Origin: Microbacterium sp. RU33B
GTDB lineage: Bacteria > Actinomycetota > Actinomycetes > Actinomycetales > Microbacteriaceae
Length of the DNA: 64,000 bases
NCBI RefSeq assembly: GCF_900155915.1
Contig: NZ_FTPO01000001.1
Span: 496,001-560,000 of the forward strand
Direction of reading: 5' to 3'
Shown here one piece after another: positions 34,147 to 41,642 of this stretch. The notes below the pieces were generated by a model. It was not told where the DNA came from and ran no database searches. It saw only the letters and a program-made list of their open reading frames with translations. Both the position numbers and the translations under genes were made by a program. The first letter of the stretch is position 1; every line of letters begins with the position of its first letter.

Positions 34147-35380
34147 GGCTCACCCCCCGCTCGCCGACCGCGCTCCACGCGGCGACGAGATCGGACACGG
34201 GGGTGATCGCGGCCGCATGCCATCCGAGATCGACCGCGCGGTCGAGCGCATCGCCCACGGGAGCGACCGCGAACAGGATGGGCATCGTGCTGTGGTGGGC
34301 CACCGGAGCGATGGTCGCGGCGTCCGCCGGATCGAACCGCCCCACGATCAGCACGACGGGGCCGGTCATCACCCCGGAGAAGACGCGGGGGAGGCGGTGC
34401 AGGTGGTCGTCGCGCTGCGCCGTGAGCGTCGCGAACTGGTTGACGACCCCCTCGACCTCGGTCATGTCGCCGCCGTCGATGCGCTCCGCGAGCTCCGTGC
34501 CGTCGGAGTCGATGATCTCCACGGAGTACCCGTCGTGCGTCAGCCGCGTGAGCACCGAGACCGCGGTGGCCACGGCGGCCTCGAAGCCGGGGTCGGTCCC
34601 CGGGGCCTGCAGCGCCTCGATCGACCAGCGGAGCACCGAGCGGTCGATGACCACCGTGGCCTCCGGCGTGGACTCCTGCTCCTCCTGGCGCACCATGAGC
34701 GATCCCTGGTGCGCACTGGCGCGCCAATGGATGCGGCGCATCGAGTCTCCGGGCATGTACGGACGCGCGACGAGGTTGTCGGCGCCCTGCCCGAGCTGGT
34801 TCGTGGTCGTGTGGAGCGTTCCGCCCGCTTCGCCCGCGAAGTTCGTGAGCGGCGGGAGGTCGGTGACGGCGGGAGCCACCGTCACCGTGGTGCGCTCGCC
34901 GAAGACGGTGGTGCGGTGGGCGAGCCCGAACGGATCGGTCGAGGTCACCGTCAGCGGTCCGATCGCGTGGACTCCCCGCCGCATCCCCCGCACCTCGTAT
35001 TCCAGCTCGATCACACGCTCGCCGGCGCGCAGTCCGGAGCCGAGCGCCGGGAAGACGCCGTGCGCCTTGCCGCTGAGTCCCTTCGGGACGGTGTCGCGCC
35101 AGATCCCCGGCGGCGTCGGCAGCGCCGTGCGGACGCCGACGCGCGCGGTGACGACGGAGTCCCGGCCCACCGACACGATGTCGGGGGAGAGGGAGCGCGA
35201 GACCCGATCGGAGCGGCGCACCAGGTACAGCGAGACCAGACCGGAGGCGAGCACGGCGAGCAGCAGCATCCCGATGTACATGAGCTCCACGACGCCCAGC
35301 TCGCCCGCGAGGATGAAGCACGCGAAAGCGAGCACGAGGGCGCCCGTCCCGCGCACGGTCAACGGCCAGATTCGCCTCAT
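34133..35380 (-). CDS. DUF58 protein
   Basis: 415 residues: two membrane spans near the N-terminus (TGALVLAFACFILAG; ELMYIGMLLLAVLASGLVSL), a beta-rich domain, then the DUF58 signature around residues 215-232 (RPYMPGDSMRRIHWRASAHQ) and a VWA-like end (ATVVIDRSVLRWSIEAL). It overlaps the TgpA gene by 14 bases and follows the MoxR ATPase, the usual three-gene order. Confidence 0.9.
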   Translation of the reverse strand: MRRIWPLTVRGTGALVLAFACFILAGELGVVELMYIGMLLLAVLASGLVSLYLVRRSDRVSRSLSPDIVSVGRDSVVTARVGVRTALPTPPGIWRDTVPKGLSGKAHGVFPALGSGLRAGERVIELEYEVRGMRRGVHAIGPLTVTSTDPFGLAHRTTVFGERTTVTVAPAVTDLPPLTNFAGEAGGTLHTTTNQLGQGADNLVARPYMPGDSMRRIHWRASAHQGSLMVRQEEQESTPEATVVIDRSVLRWSIEALQAPGTDPGFEAAVATAVSVLTRLTHDGYSVEIIDSDGTELAERIDGGDMTEVEGVVNQFATLTAQRDDHLHRLPRVFSGVMTGPVVLIVGRFDPADAATIAPVAHHSTMPILFAVAPVGDALDRAVDLGWHAAAITPVSDLVAAWSAVGERGVSHALG

Positions 35381-35395
35381 GACGGTGTCACGGCC

Positions 35396-36403
35396 TCACG
35401 TGCGCGACGCGATGGGCACGCGCACGCTCGACGCGATGCGCTCGAGGATCGAGGCGATCGTCTCGGCGGTCGTGCGGGCGCGGGCGCCGCCGGCCGAGCG
35501 CGTCGGGATGAGCCGATGGGCGAACACCGGCACGAGGAGGGCGGTGACGTCGTCGGGGATGACGAAGCCCCGACCGTCGAGCGCGGCACGCACCTTCGCG
35601 GCGCGGGCGAGCTGCAGCGTCGCGCGCGGGCTCGCCCCGAGCCGCAGGTCGGGATGCGTGCGGGTGGCCGAGGCGAGCGCCACGGCGTAGTCCTCGATCG
35701 CGGGGGCGATGTGCACGGCGCGGGCCCACGCGATGAGGTCCTGCACGCGCTGGGCGGTCACCACTGGGGTGAGCGCGTCGAGCGGATTGACGGTGTCGCG
35801 CTGGCGGAGCATGAGGGCCTCGGAGCGCTGATCGGGGTAGCCCATCGAGATGCGCATCATGAAGCGGTCGCGCTGCGCTTCGGGGAGGGCGTACGTCCCC
35901 TCCATTTCGAGCGGGTTCTGCGTCGCGACCACGAGGAACGGCTGCGGCAGCAGGTGGGTCTGCCCGTCGACGGTGACCTGTCCCTCCTCCATCGCCTCGA
36001 GGAGGGCGGACTGCGTCTTGGGGGAGGAGCGGTTGATCTCGTCTGCGATGACGATGTGGGCGAAGATCGCGCCCGGCTTGAACTCGAACTCGCGGCCGAC
36101 CGGATTGAAGACGCTCACGCCGGTGACATCTCCGGGGAGCAGATCGGGTGTGAACTGGATGCGGCGGACGGTGGCGTCGACGGATGCCGCGAGAGCCCGG
36201 GCGAGCATCGTCTTGCCGACGCCCGGCACGTCTTCGATCAGGAGGTGGCCCTCGGCGAGCAGGCACACGAGCGCCGAGCGCACCGCGTCGGGCTTGCCGT
36301 CGATCACGCGTGTGACGGATGCCACGATCGCGTCGGTGAGGCGGGTGAACTCCTCACCGGTCATCGCTGCGGTTTCTTGCTCCGTCATGACGGCTTCCGA
36401 CAT
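35396..36403 (-). CDS. MoxR-family AAA+ ATPase
   Basis: 335 residues. Walker A LIEDVPGVGKTMLARAL, Walker B HIVIADEINRSSPKTQSALL, sensor 1 VVATQNPLEMEGTYALPEAQ and the R-finger region RDRFMMRISMGYP. MoxR ATPases work as chaperones with partner proteins, here the DUF58 and TgpA products. I chose the ATG at 36403 because GAGGGGG stands just before it; the upstream extension reads into the promoter. Confidence 0.93.
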   Translation of the reverse strand: MSEAVMTEQETAAMTGEEFTRLTDAIVASVTRVIDGKPDAVRSALVCLLAEGHLLIEDVPGVGKTMLARALAASVDATVRRIQFTPDLLPGDVTGVSVFNPVGREFEFKPGAIFAHIVIADEINRSSPKTQSALLEAMEEGQVTVDGQTHLLPQPFLVVATQNPLEMEGTYALPEAQRDRFMMRISMGYPDQRSEALMLRQRDTVNPLDALTPVVTAQRVQDLIAWARAVHIAPAIEDYAVALASATRTHPDLRLGASPRATLQLARAAKVRAALDGRGFVIPDDVTALLVPVFAHRLIPTRSAGGARARTTAETIASILERIASSVRVPIASRT

Positions 36404-36525
36404 GCGACCCCCTCGGGTGGAGTTGGCGGAACGGAGCAGCATCGCTCCGTTATCCGATTGTAATAGCCGAGGGTGACCCCGGCTCCGGGGAATCCCCTGA
36501 GTGTGGAGCCGGTGCACGATCGGGG

Positions 36526-36531
36526 TAGACT
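36526..36531 (+). promoter_or_regulatory. -10 element of the SRP RNA gene
   Basis: TAGACT, about seven bases before the first paired base of the RNA. A clear -35 is not seen. Confidence 0.6.
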
Positions 36532-36537
36532 GACGGA

Positions 36538-36626
36538 AGCTCTCCGCGAGGCGGCATCCAGGCCAACTCCCCCAGGACGGAAACGTAGCAAGGGTAACCA
36601 GGCTCTGCCGGGTTCGCGGAGAGTCT
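36538..36626 (+). ncRNA. ffs: Signal recognition particle RNA, small bacterial (4.5S) type
   Basis: The ends pair (CTCTCCGCGA at 36540-36549 with TCGCGGAGAG at 36614-36623), and the centre carries the universal Ffh-binding hairpin with CCAGG, GGAAACGTAGCAAGGGT and ACCAGG. It directs membrane proteins to the translocon with Ffh. A T-rich TCTTACTCTTT follows. Protein reading frames across this segment are spurious. Confidence 0.96.
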
Positions 36627-37318
36627 TACTCTTTCCGGCCCCGCTCAGCGCTGAACGGGCCGTCGAGCACAGACCAGTGCAGCAGCATGATCGTCTTGGC
36701 ATCCTGGATGCGGCCGTCGCGGATCATCGCGAGGGCCTCGAGGATGTCGATCTCGAGGATCTCGATGTCCTCGCCCTCCTCCGCCAGACCGCCGCGATCG
36801 CCGATGCGCGTCGAGCCGTCGTACGGCGCGGCATAGAAATGGATGCGCTCCGTGACGGATCCGGGGCTCATGAAGACGTCGTACACGTGCTCGAGCTCGC
36901 CGATCTCGAGGCCGGTCTCCTCCGCAGCCTCCCGACGGATGGCCGTCACCGGGTCGTCGTCGTCGAGGAGTCCTGCGGCTGTCTCGATCAGCATCCCGTC
37001 CGGGTGCCCGTTGACATAGACCGGGAAGCGGAACTGCCGGGTGAGGAGCACGCGCCGCGCCGCCGGATCGTAGAGGAGCACCGTCGCGCCGTTGCCGCGG
37101 TCGTAGGTCTCGCGCTGCTGCCGCGCCCAGGTGCCCGCCGCATCCTGGTACTGGAGCGTCGTGCGGCGGAGCACGTGCCATCCGGCGGCGAGGAGCTCGA
37201 CGTCCTCGACGCGCACCCGCGGATTGCCGTCGAGATCGCGCCCGGTCAGGTGCAGCCCGGTGCGCCCGCGATGGTCGGGGACGTCGACGCCGGGGATGCC
37301 GGGGGAGGGCTCGGTCAT
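36626..37318 (-). CDS. NUDIX hydrolase, NudK/ADP-sugar pyrophosphatase type
   Basis: 230 residues. The Nudix box reads AGLLDDDDPVTAIRREAAEE then TGLEIGE, with the first acidic residue Asp instead of Glu; QFRFPVYVNGHPDGMLIETA and FYAAPYDGSTRIGDRGGLAE match the GDP-mannose/ADP-ribose pyrophosphatase group. It would cleave nucleotide sugars to a nucleoside monophosphate. TAGGCT (37331-37326 on this strand) lies seven bases before the ATG, indicating a leaderless message. Its end meets the SRP RNA. Confidence 0.87.
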   Translation of the reverse strand: MTEPSPGIPGVDVPDHRGRTGLHLTGRDLDGNPRVRVEDVELLAAGWHVLRRTTLQYQDAAGTWARQQRETYDRGNGATVLLYDPAARRVLLTRQFRFPVYVNGHPDGMLIETAAGLLDDDDPVTAIRREAAEETGLEIGELEHVYDVFMSPGSVTERIHFYAAPYDGSTRIGDRGGLAEEGEDIEILEIDILEALAMIRDGRIQDAKTIMLLHWSVLDGPFSAERGRKE

Positions 37319-37386
37319 GACGGCGAGCCTAACCGGGCACGCGTTATTCACGACGGACGCCCTGGCCGGGGCATCCGCAGCCGCCG

Positions 37387-37392
37387 TAGGCT
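37387..37392 (+). promoter_or_regulatory. Leaderless promoter of pta
   Basis: TAGGCT, six bases before the GTG at 37399. No ribosome-binding site is present, so transcription probably starts at the start codon. Confidence 0.6.
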
Positions 37393-37398
37393 GAACGG

Positions 37399-39531
37399 GT
37401 GGCCCAGAGCATCTACATCACGTCGACTGAAGGCATCTCGGGCAAGTCCACGGTGGCGCTCGGCGTGCTGGACACGCTGATCCACGCGACACCGCGGGTG
37501 GGGGTGTTCCGGCCGATCGCGCGGTCGGTGATCGAACGCGACTACGTGCTGGAGATGCTGCTCTCGCACGACGGCGTCGACCTCGGGTACGACGAGTGCA
37601 TCGGCGTCTCGTACGACGATGTGCGCAGCGATCCCGAAGGCGCCCTGTCGAAGATCGTCGAGCGGTACAAGGCCGTGGAGGCGCAGTGCGACGCGGTCGT
37701 GATCCTCGGCAGCGACTACACGGATGTCGGCAGCCCCGCCGAGCTCGGCTACAACGCCCGCATCGCAGCGAATCTCGGAGCCCCCGTGCTCCTCGTGCTC
37801 ACCGGTCGCTCCGGCGAAGGCGAGCACCTCGGGGCATCCGTGTCGCGCACGCCGGAGCAGGTCGGCCAGCTCGCGGCATCCGCTCTGACCGAGATCGTGC
37901 ACGCGCGCGCCGAGCTGCTCGCCGTCGTGGTCAACCGCGCCGATCCGCACGATCTCGAGCAGCTCGTCGCCGCCGTGCGCGCCGTCGTCGACCGGACGAA
38001 GAAGGCGGAGGGGAATCCGGTCGGCATCTGGGCGATCCCGGAGGACTCCACGCTGGTCGCGCCGTCGGTCAACGACATCATGCGCGCCCTCGATGCCCGT
38101 CTGCTCAAGGGCGATCCCGATCTGCTCGGCCGCCAGGTCATGAGCGTCGTCGTCGCCGGCATGTCGCTGAACAACGTGCTGCCGCGCCTCGAGGAGCACG
38201 CGATCGTGACGATCCCCGCCGACCGCACGGACGTGCTGCTCGGTGCTCTGCTGGCCAACCAGTCGGGCACCTTCCCCTCCATCTCGGGCATCGTGCTCAA
38301 CGGCCCGTTCGCGCTGCCCGAAGCCGTCGACAAGCTGATCGACGGCCTCGATTCGTCGCTGCCGATCCTCGCCGCCGACGCCGACACGTACGAGACCGCG
38401 CTGCGCATCATGAACACCCGCGGACGGCTCGCGGCCGATTCGCAGCGCCGCTACGACACGGCCCGCGCGCTGTTCGAGGGCAACGTCGACACGGAGGAGC
38501 TCGCCCGCTCGCTGGGCCTGGCGACGTCGTCGGTCGTGACCCCGCTCATGTTCGAGTACCAGCTGCTCGAGCGTGCGCGCTCGGTGCGCAAGCGCATCGT
38601 GCTGCCCGAGGGCAGTGACGACCGCGTGCTCCGCGCCGCGGCGATCGTGCTGGCGCGCGGCATCGCCGACCTCACGATCCTGGGCGAGGAGGCCGACGTG
38701 CGCGGTCGCGCCCTCGAGCTCGGCATCGATCTGCGCGATGCGCGCATCCTCTCCCCGTTCGACCCCGCGCACGTCGCGCAGTTCGCGACCGAATACGAGA
38801 AGCTGCGCAAGCACAAGGGCGTCACCTACGGCCGTGCGGCCGACACCGTCACCGACGTGTCGTACTTCGGCACGATGATGGTGCACCTCGGCCTCGCCGA
38901 CGGCATGGTGTCGGGAGCCGCCCACACGACCGCGCACACGATCCGTCCGGCGTTCGAGATCATCAAGACGAAGCCGGGCGTCTCGGTCGTGTCCTCGGTG
39001 TTCCTGATGGCGCTCGCAGACCGAGTGCTGGTCTACGGCGACTGCGCTGTGATCCCCGACCCGCGCGCCGAGCAGCTGGCCGACATCGCGATCTCGTCCG
39101 CGGCGACCGCGCAGCAGTTCGGCATCGATCCGCGCATCGCGATGCTGTCGTACTCGACCGGCGAGTCGGGCACCGGCGAGGACGTCGAGAAGGTCCGGGC
39201 GGCGACCCAGCTCGTGCGCGAGCGCGCCCCGGAGCTGCTCGTCGAGGGCCCGATCCAGTACGACGCCGCCGCCGACGCCGCCGTCGCCCGGGCCAAGATG
39301 CCCGACTCGGCCGTCGCCGGACGAGCGACCGTCTTCGTGTTCCCCGATCTGAACACCGGCAACAACACGTACAAGGCCGTGCAGCGCTCGGCGGGAGCCG
39401 TCGCGATCGGACCCGTTCTGCAGGGCCTCAACAAGCCGATCAACGATCTGTCGCGCGGCGCCCTCGTCGAGGACATCGTCAACACCATCGCCATCACGGC
39501 CATCCAGGCCCAGGGAGGCGCCCCCGCATGA
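37399..39531 (+). CDS. pta: Phosphate acetyltransferase, long form
   Basis: 710 residues: an N-terminal BioD-like P-loop domain (SIYITSTEGISGKSTVALGV), a middle DRTGG domain (about 215-330) and the C-terminal PTA_PTB catalytic domain (about 375-705, RIVLPEGSDDRVLRAAAIV, NTGNNTYKAVQRSAGAVAIG). It converts acetyl-CoA to acetyl phosphate. The order pta-ackA is standard. GTG start from a leaderless promoter. Confidence 0.96.
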   Translation: MAQSIYITSTEGISGKSTVALGVLDTLIHATPRVGVFRPIARSVIERDYVLEMLLSHDGVDLGYDECIGVSYDDVRSDPEGALSKIVERYKAVEAQCDAVVILGSDYTDVGSPAELGYNARIAANLGAPVLLVLTGRSGEGEHLGASVSRTPEQVGQLAASALTEIVHARAELLAVVVNRADPHDLEQLVAAVRAVVDRTKKAEGNPVGIWAIPEDSTLVAPSVNDIMRALDARLLKGDPDLLGRQVMSVVVAGMSLNNVLPRLEEHAIVTIPADRTDVLLGALLANQSGTFPSISGIVLNGPFALPEAVDKLIDGLDSSLPILAADADTYETALRIMNTRGRLAADSQRRYDTARALFEGNVDTEELARSLGLATSSVVTPLMFEYQLLERARSVRKRIVLPEGSDDRVLRAAAIVLARGIADLTILGEEADVRGRALELGIDLRDARILSPFDPAHVAQFATEYEKLRKHKGVTYGRAADTVTDVSYFGTMMVHLGLADGMVSGAAHTTAHTIRPAFEIIKTKPGVSVVSSVFLMALADRVLVYGDCAVIPDPRAEQLADIAISSAATAQQFGIDPRIAMLSYSTGESGTGEDVEKVRAATQLVRERAPELLVEGPIQYDAAADAAVARAKMPDSAVAGRATVFVFPDLNTGNNTYKAVQRSAGAVAIGPVLQGLNKPINDLSRGALVEDIVNTIAITAIQAQGGAPA

Positions 39532-39589
39532 ACCCGCACCTCGCATCCGGCGCGCGCCGGCACGCACGCCGCTCGGACGGGATGCTCGC

Positions 39590-40834
39590 ATGAGCGCCGT
39601 CCTGGTCGTGAACAGCGGATCCTCCTCCTTCAAGTACCAGCTGATCGACGTCGATTCCCGGATGCCGCTGGCCTCGGGGCTCGTCGAGCGCATCGGCGAC
39701 CCGTCCACGAGCTCAGGGACGATGGGTGTCGCGAAGCACAAGGTGCACTTCGCGGCATCCGGTGACGGGTCTCCGACGGTCACCGACGCCACGTACGTGC
39801 AGGAGCTTCCGATCCCCGACCACGCCGTCGGCTTCGCGGTCATGCTCGACGCGTTCGAGACGCACGGTCCGTCCCTTTCGGAGGCTCCTCCCGTGGCAGT
39901 CGGGCATCGCGTCGTCCACGGCGGTGCGCGGTTCTTCGAGCCGACGCTCATCACGCCGCTCGTCGAGATCAACATCGACGAGCTGTCGGTGCTCGCTCCG
40001 CTGCACAATCCCGGCGCCCTCCAGGGCATCCGGGCCGCCAGGGCCGCGTTCCCCGAACTCCCGCACGTCGCCGTCTTCGACACGGCGTTCCACCAGACGC
40101 TTCCGCCCGCGGCCTACACGTACGCGATCGATCGCGAGCTCGCCGAGCAGCACCGCATCCGGCGCTACGGCTTCCACGGCACCTCTCACAAGTTCGTCTC
40201 CGAAGCGGCGGCAGGATTCCTCGGCCGACCGCTGGAGGAGCTGAAGCAGATCGTCTTCCACCTCGGCAACGGCGCATCGGTCACAGCGATCGACGGCGGG
40301 CGCTCGGTCGAGACGTCGATGGGCATGACGCCTCTGGAGGGCCTGGTCATGGGCACGCGCTCGGGCGACATCGACCCGGCCGTGCTGTTCCACCTCGCTC
40401 GCCGGGCGAGCCTGTCGATCGACGACCTCGACGCCCTGCTGAACAAGCGCAGCGGCATCCTGGGGCTCTCCGGCGTCGGCGACATGCGCGACGTCGAGGC
40501 CGGCGTCGACGCGGGGGACCCCGACGCCACGCTCGCCTTCGAGGTCTACCTGCATCGCCTTCGCGCCTACGCGGGGTCGTATCTGGCGCAGCTCGGGGGC
40601 GTCGATGTCATCTCGTTCACCGCGGGCGTCGGCGAGAACTCGGCCCGCGTGCGCGCCGGCGCGCTCGACACGCTCGGCTTCGCCGGAATCGAGATCGACG
40701 CCGCACGCAACGAGGCGCGCGGCCCCGGCATCCGCGTGATCTCCACGGATTCCTCGGCGGTCACGGTGCTCGTCGTGCCCACGAACGAGGAGCTCGAGAT
40801 CGCCCTGCAGACCTTGACGGTCGCCGCCGGCTGA
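39590..40834 (+). CDS. ackA: Acetate kinase
   Basis: 414 residues. N-terminal VLVVNSGSSSFKYQLID, catalytic region GHRVVHGGARF and RRYGFHGTSHKFV, nucleotide motif IVFHLGNGASVTAID and TPLEGLVMGTRSGDIDP. It makes ATP and acetate from acetyl phosphate. It follows pta after 58 bases and is probably on the same transcript. Confidence 0.97.
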   Translation: MSAVLVVNSGSSSFKYQLIDVDSRMPLASGLVERIGDPSTSSGTMGVAKHKVHFAASGDGSPTVTDATYVQELPIPDHAVGFAVMLDAFETHGPSLSEAPPVAVGHRVVHGGARFFEPTLITPLVEINIDELSVLAPLHNPGALQGIRAARAAFPELPHVAVFDTAFHQTLPPAAYTYAIDRELAEQHRIRRYGFHGTSHKFVSEAAAGFLGRPLEELKQIVFHLGNGASVTAIDGGRSVETSMGMTPLEGLVMGTRSGDIDPAVLFHLARRASLSIDDLDALLNKRSGILGLSGVGDMRDVEAGVDAGDPDATLAFEVYLHRLRAYAGSYLAQLGGVDVISFTAGVGENSARVRAGALDTLGFAGIEIDAARNEARGPGIRVISTDSSAVTVLVVPTNEELEIALQTLTVAAG

Positions 40835-40910
40835 GCACGTCACTAGGCTTGCCTGCAGGCCCCTCGGGACGCCTGCCCGTCCGTCCGAAATCTCACGAGG
40901 GGGAGATGCC

Positions 40911-41642
40911 GTGACCGCCGCCGAACTACCCGATCTGACGTCCTTCGATGCCGTGCTCTTCGACCTGGACGGCGTCCTGACGCCGACCGCCGAAGTGCAC
41001 ATGCACGCATGGCGCACGATGTTCGAAGAGCTCTTCACGCAGTGGGGCCTCGAGCCGCCGTATACCGACGACGACTACTTCGAGTACCTCGACGGCAAGA
41101 AGCGCTACGACGGCGTCGCGAGCCTGCTGCGCAGTCGTGACGTCGAGGTGCCCTGGGGCGATCCGTCCGACGACGCCGCCGCCGACACGGTCTGCGGCAT
41201 CGGCAACCGCAAGAACGCCTTCTTCGAGCGGGCGCTGCGCGAAGACGGCATCGCGCCCTACCCCGGCTCGCTCGCGCTCCTCGATGTGCTGACCGCCGCG
41301 GGTACGCCCGTCGCCGTCGTGTCGAGCTCGAAGAACGCCGAAGAGGTGCTCCGCGTCGCGGGTCTTCGCGAGCGCTTCCCCGTCGTCATGGACGGCGTGA
41401 TCGCCGAGCGCGATCATCTCGCGTCCAAACCCGCCCCCGACGTCTTCGCCGAGGGTGCCCGGATGCTGGGGGTCGACCCCGCCCGGAGCGCCGCCGTCGA
41501 AGACGCCCTCAGCGGAGTGCAGTCGGCGGTCGCCGCCGGCTACGCGCTCGTCATCGGCGTCGACCGCGGCGTCGGAGTGGAGGCGCTCCGCGCCGCCGGA
41601 GCACACATCGTCGTCCAGGACCTGGAGGAATTCGTCTCATGA
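40911..41642 (+). CDS. pgmB: HAD-superfamily beta-phosphoglucomutase
   Basis: 243 residues. FDLDGVLTPTAEVHMHAW holds the nucleophilic Asp and the cap-domain start; VVSSSKNAEEVL, ASKPAPDVF and VEDALSGVQSAVAAG are HAD motifs II-IV. The GTG follows AGGGGGAG. It overlaps the GH65 gene by four bases; together they degrade maltose- or trehalose-type sugars: the phosphorylase releases beta-glucose 1-phosphate and this enzyme turns it into glucose 6-phosphate. Confidence 0.9.
   Translation: MTAAELPDLTSFDAVLFDLDGVLTPTAEVHMHAWRTMFEELFTQWGLEPPYTDDDYFEYLDGKKRYDGVASLLRSRDVEVPWGDPSDDAAADTVCGIGNRKNAFFERALREDGIAPYPGSLALLDVLTAAGTPVAVVSSSKNAEEVLRVAGLRERFPVVMDGVIAERDHLASKPAPDVFAEGARMLGVDPARSAAVEDALSGVQSAVAAGYALVIGVDRGVGVEALRAAGAHIVVQDLEEFVS

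Noticed and set aside
33308..36463. A 1051-codon frame opposite the TgpA/DUF58/MoxR operon
   Set aside because: Same cause; the opposing genes are well recognised and contiguous.
36385..36702. Protein-coding frames across 36470-36640
   Set aside because: The segment is the SRP RNA with its paired ends and conserved hairpin.
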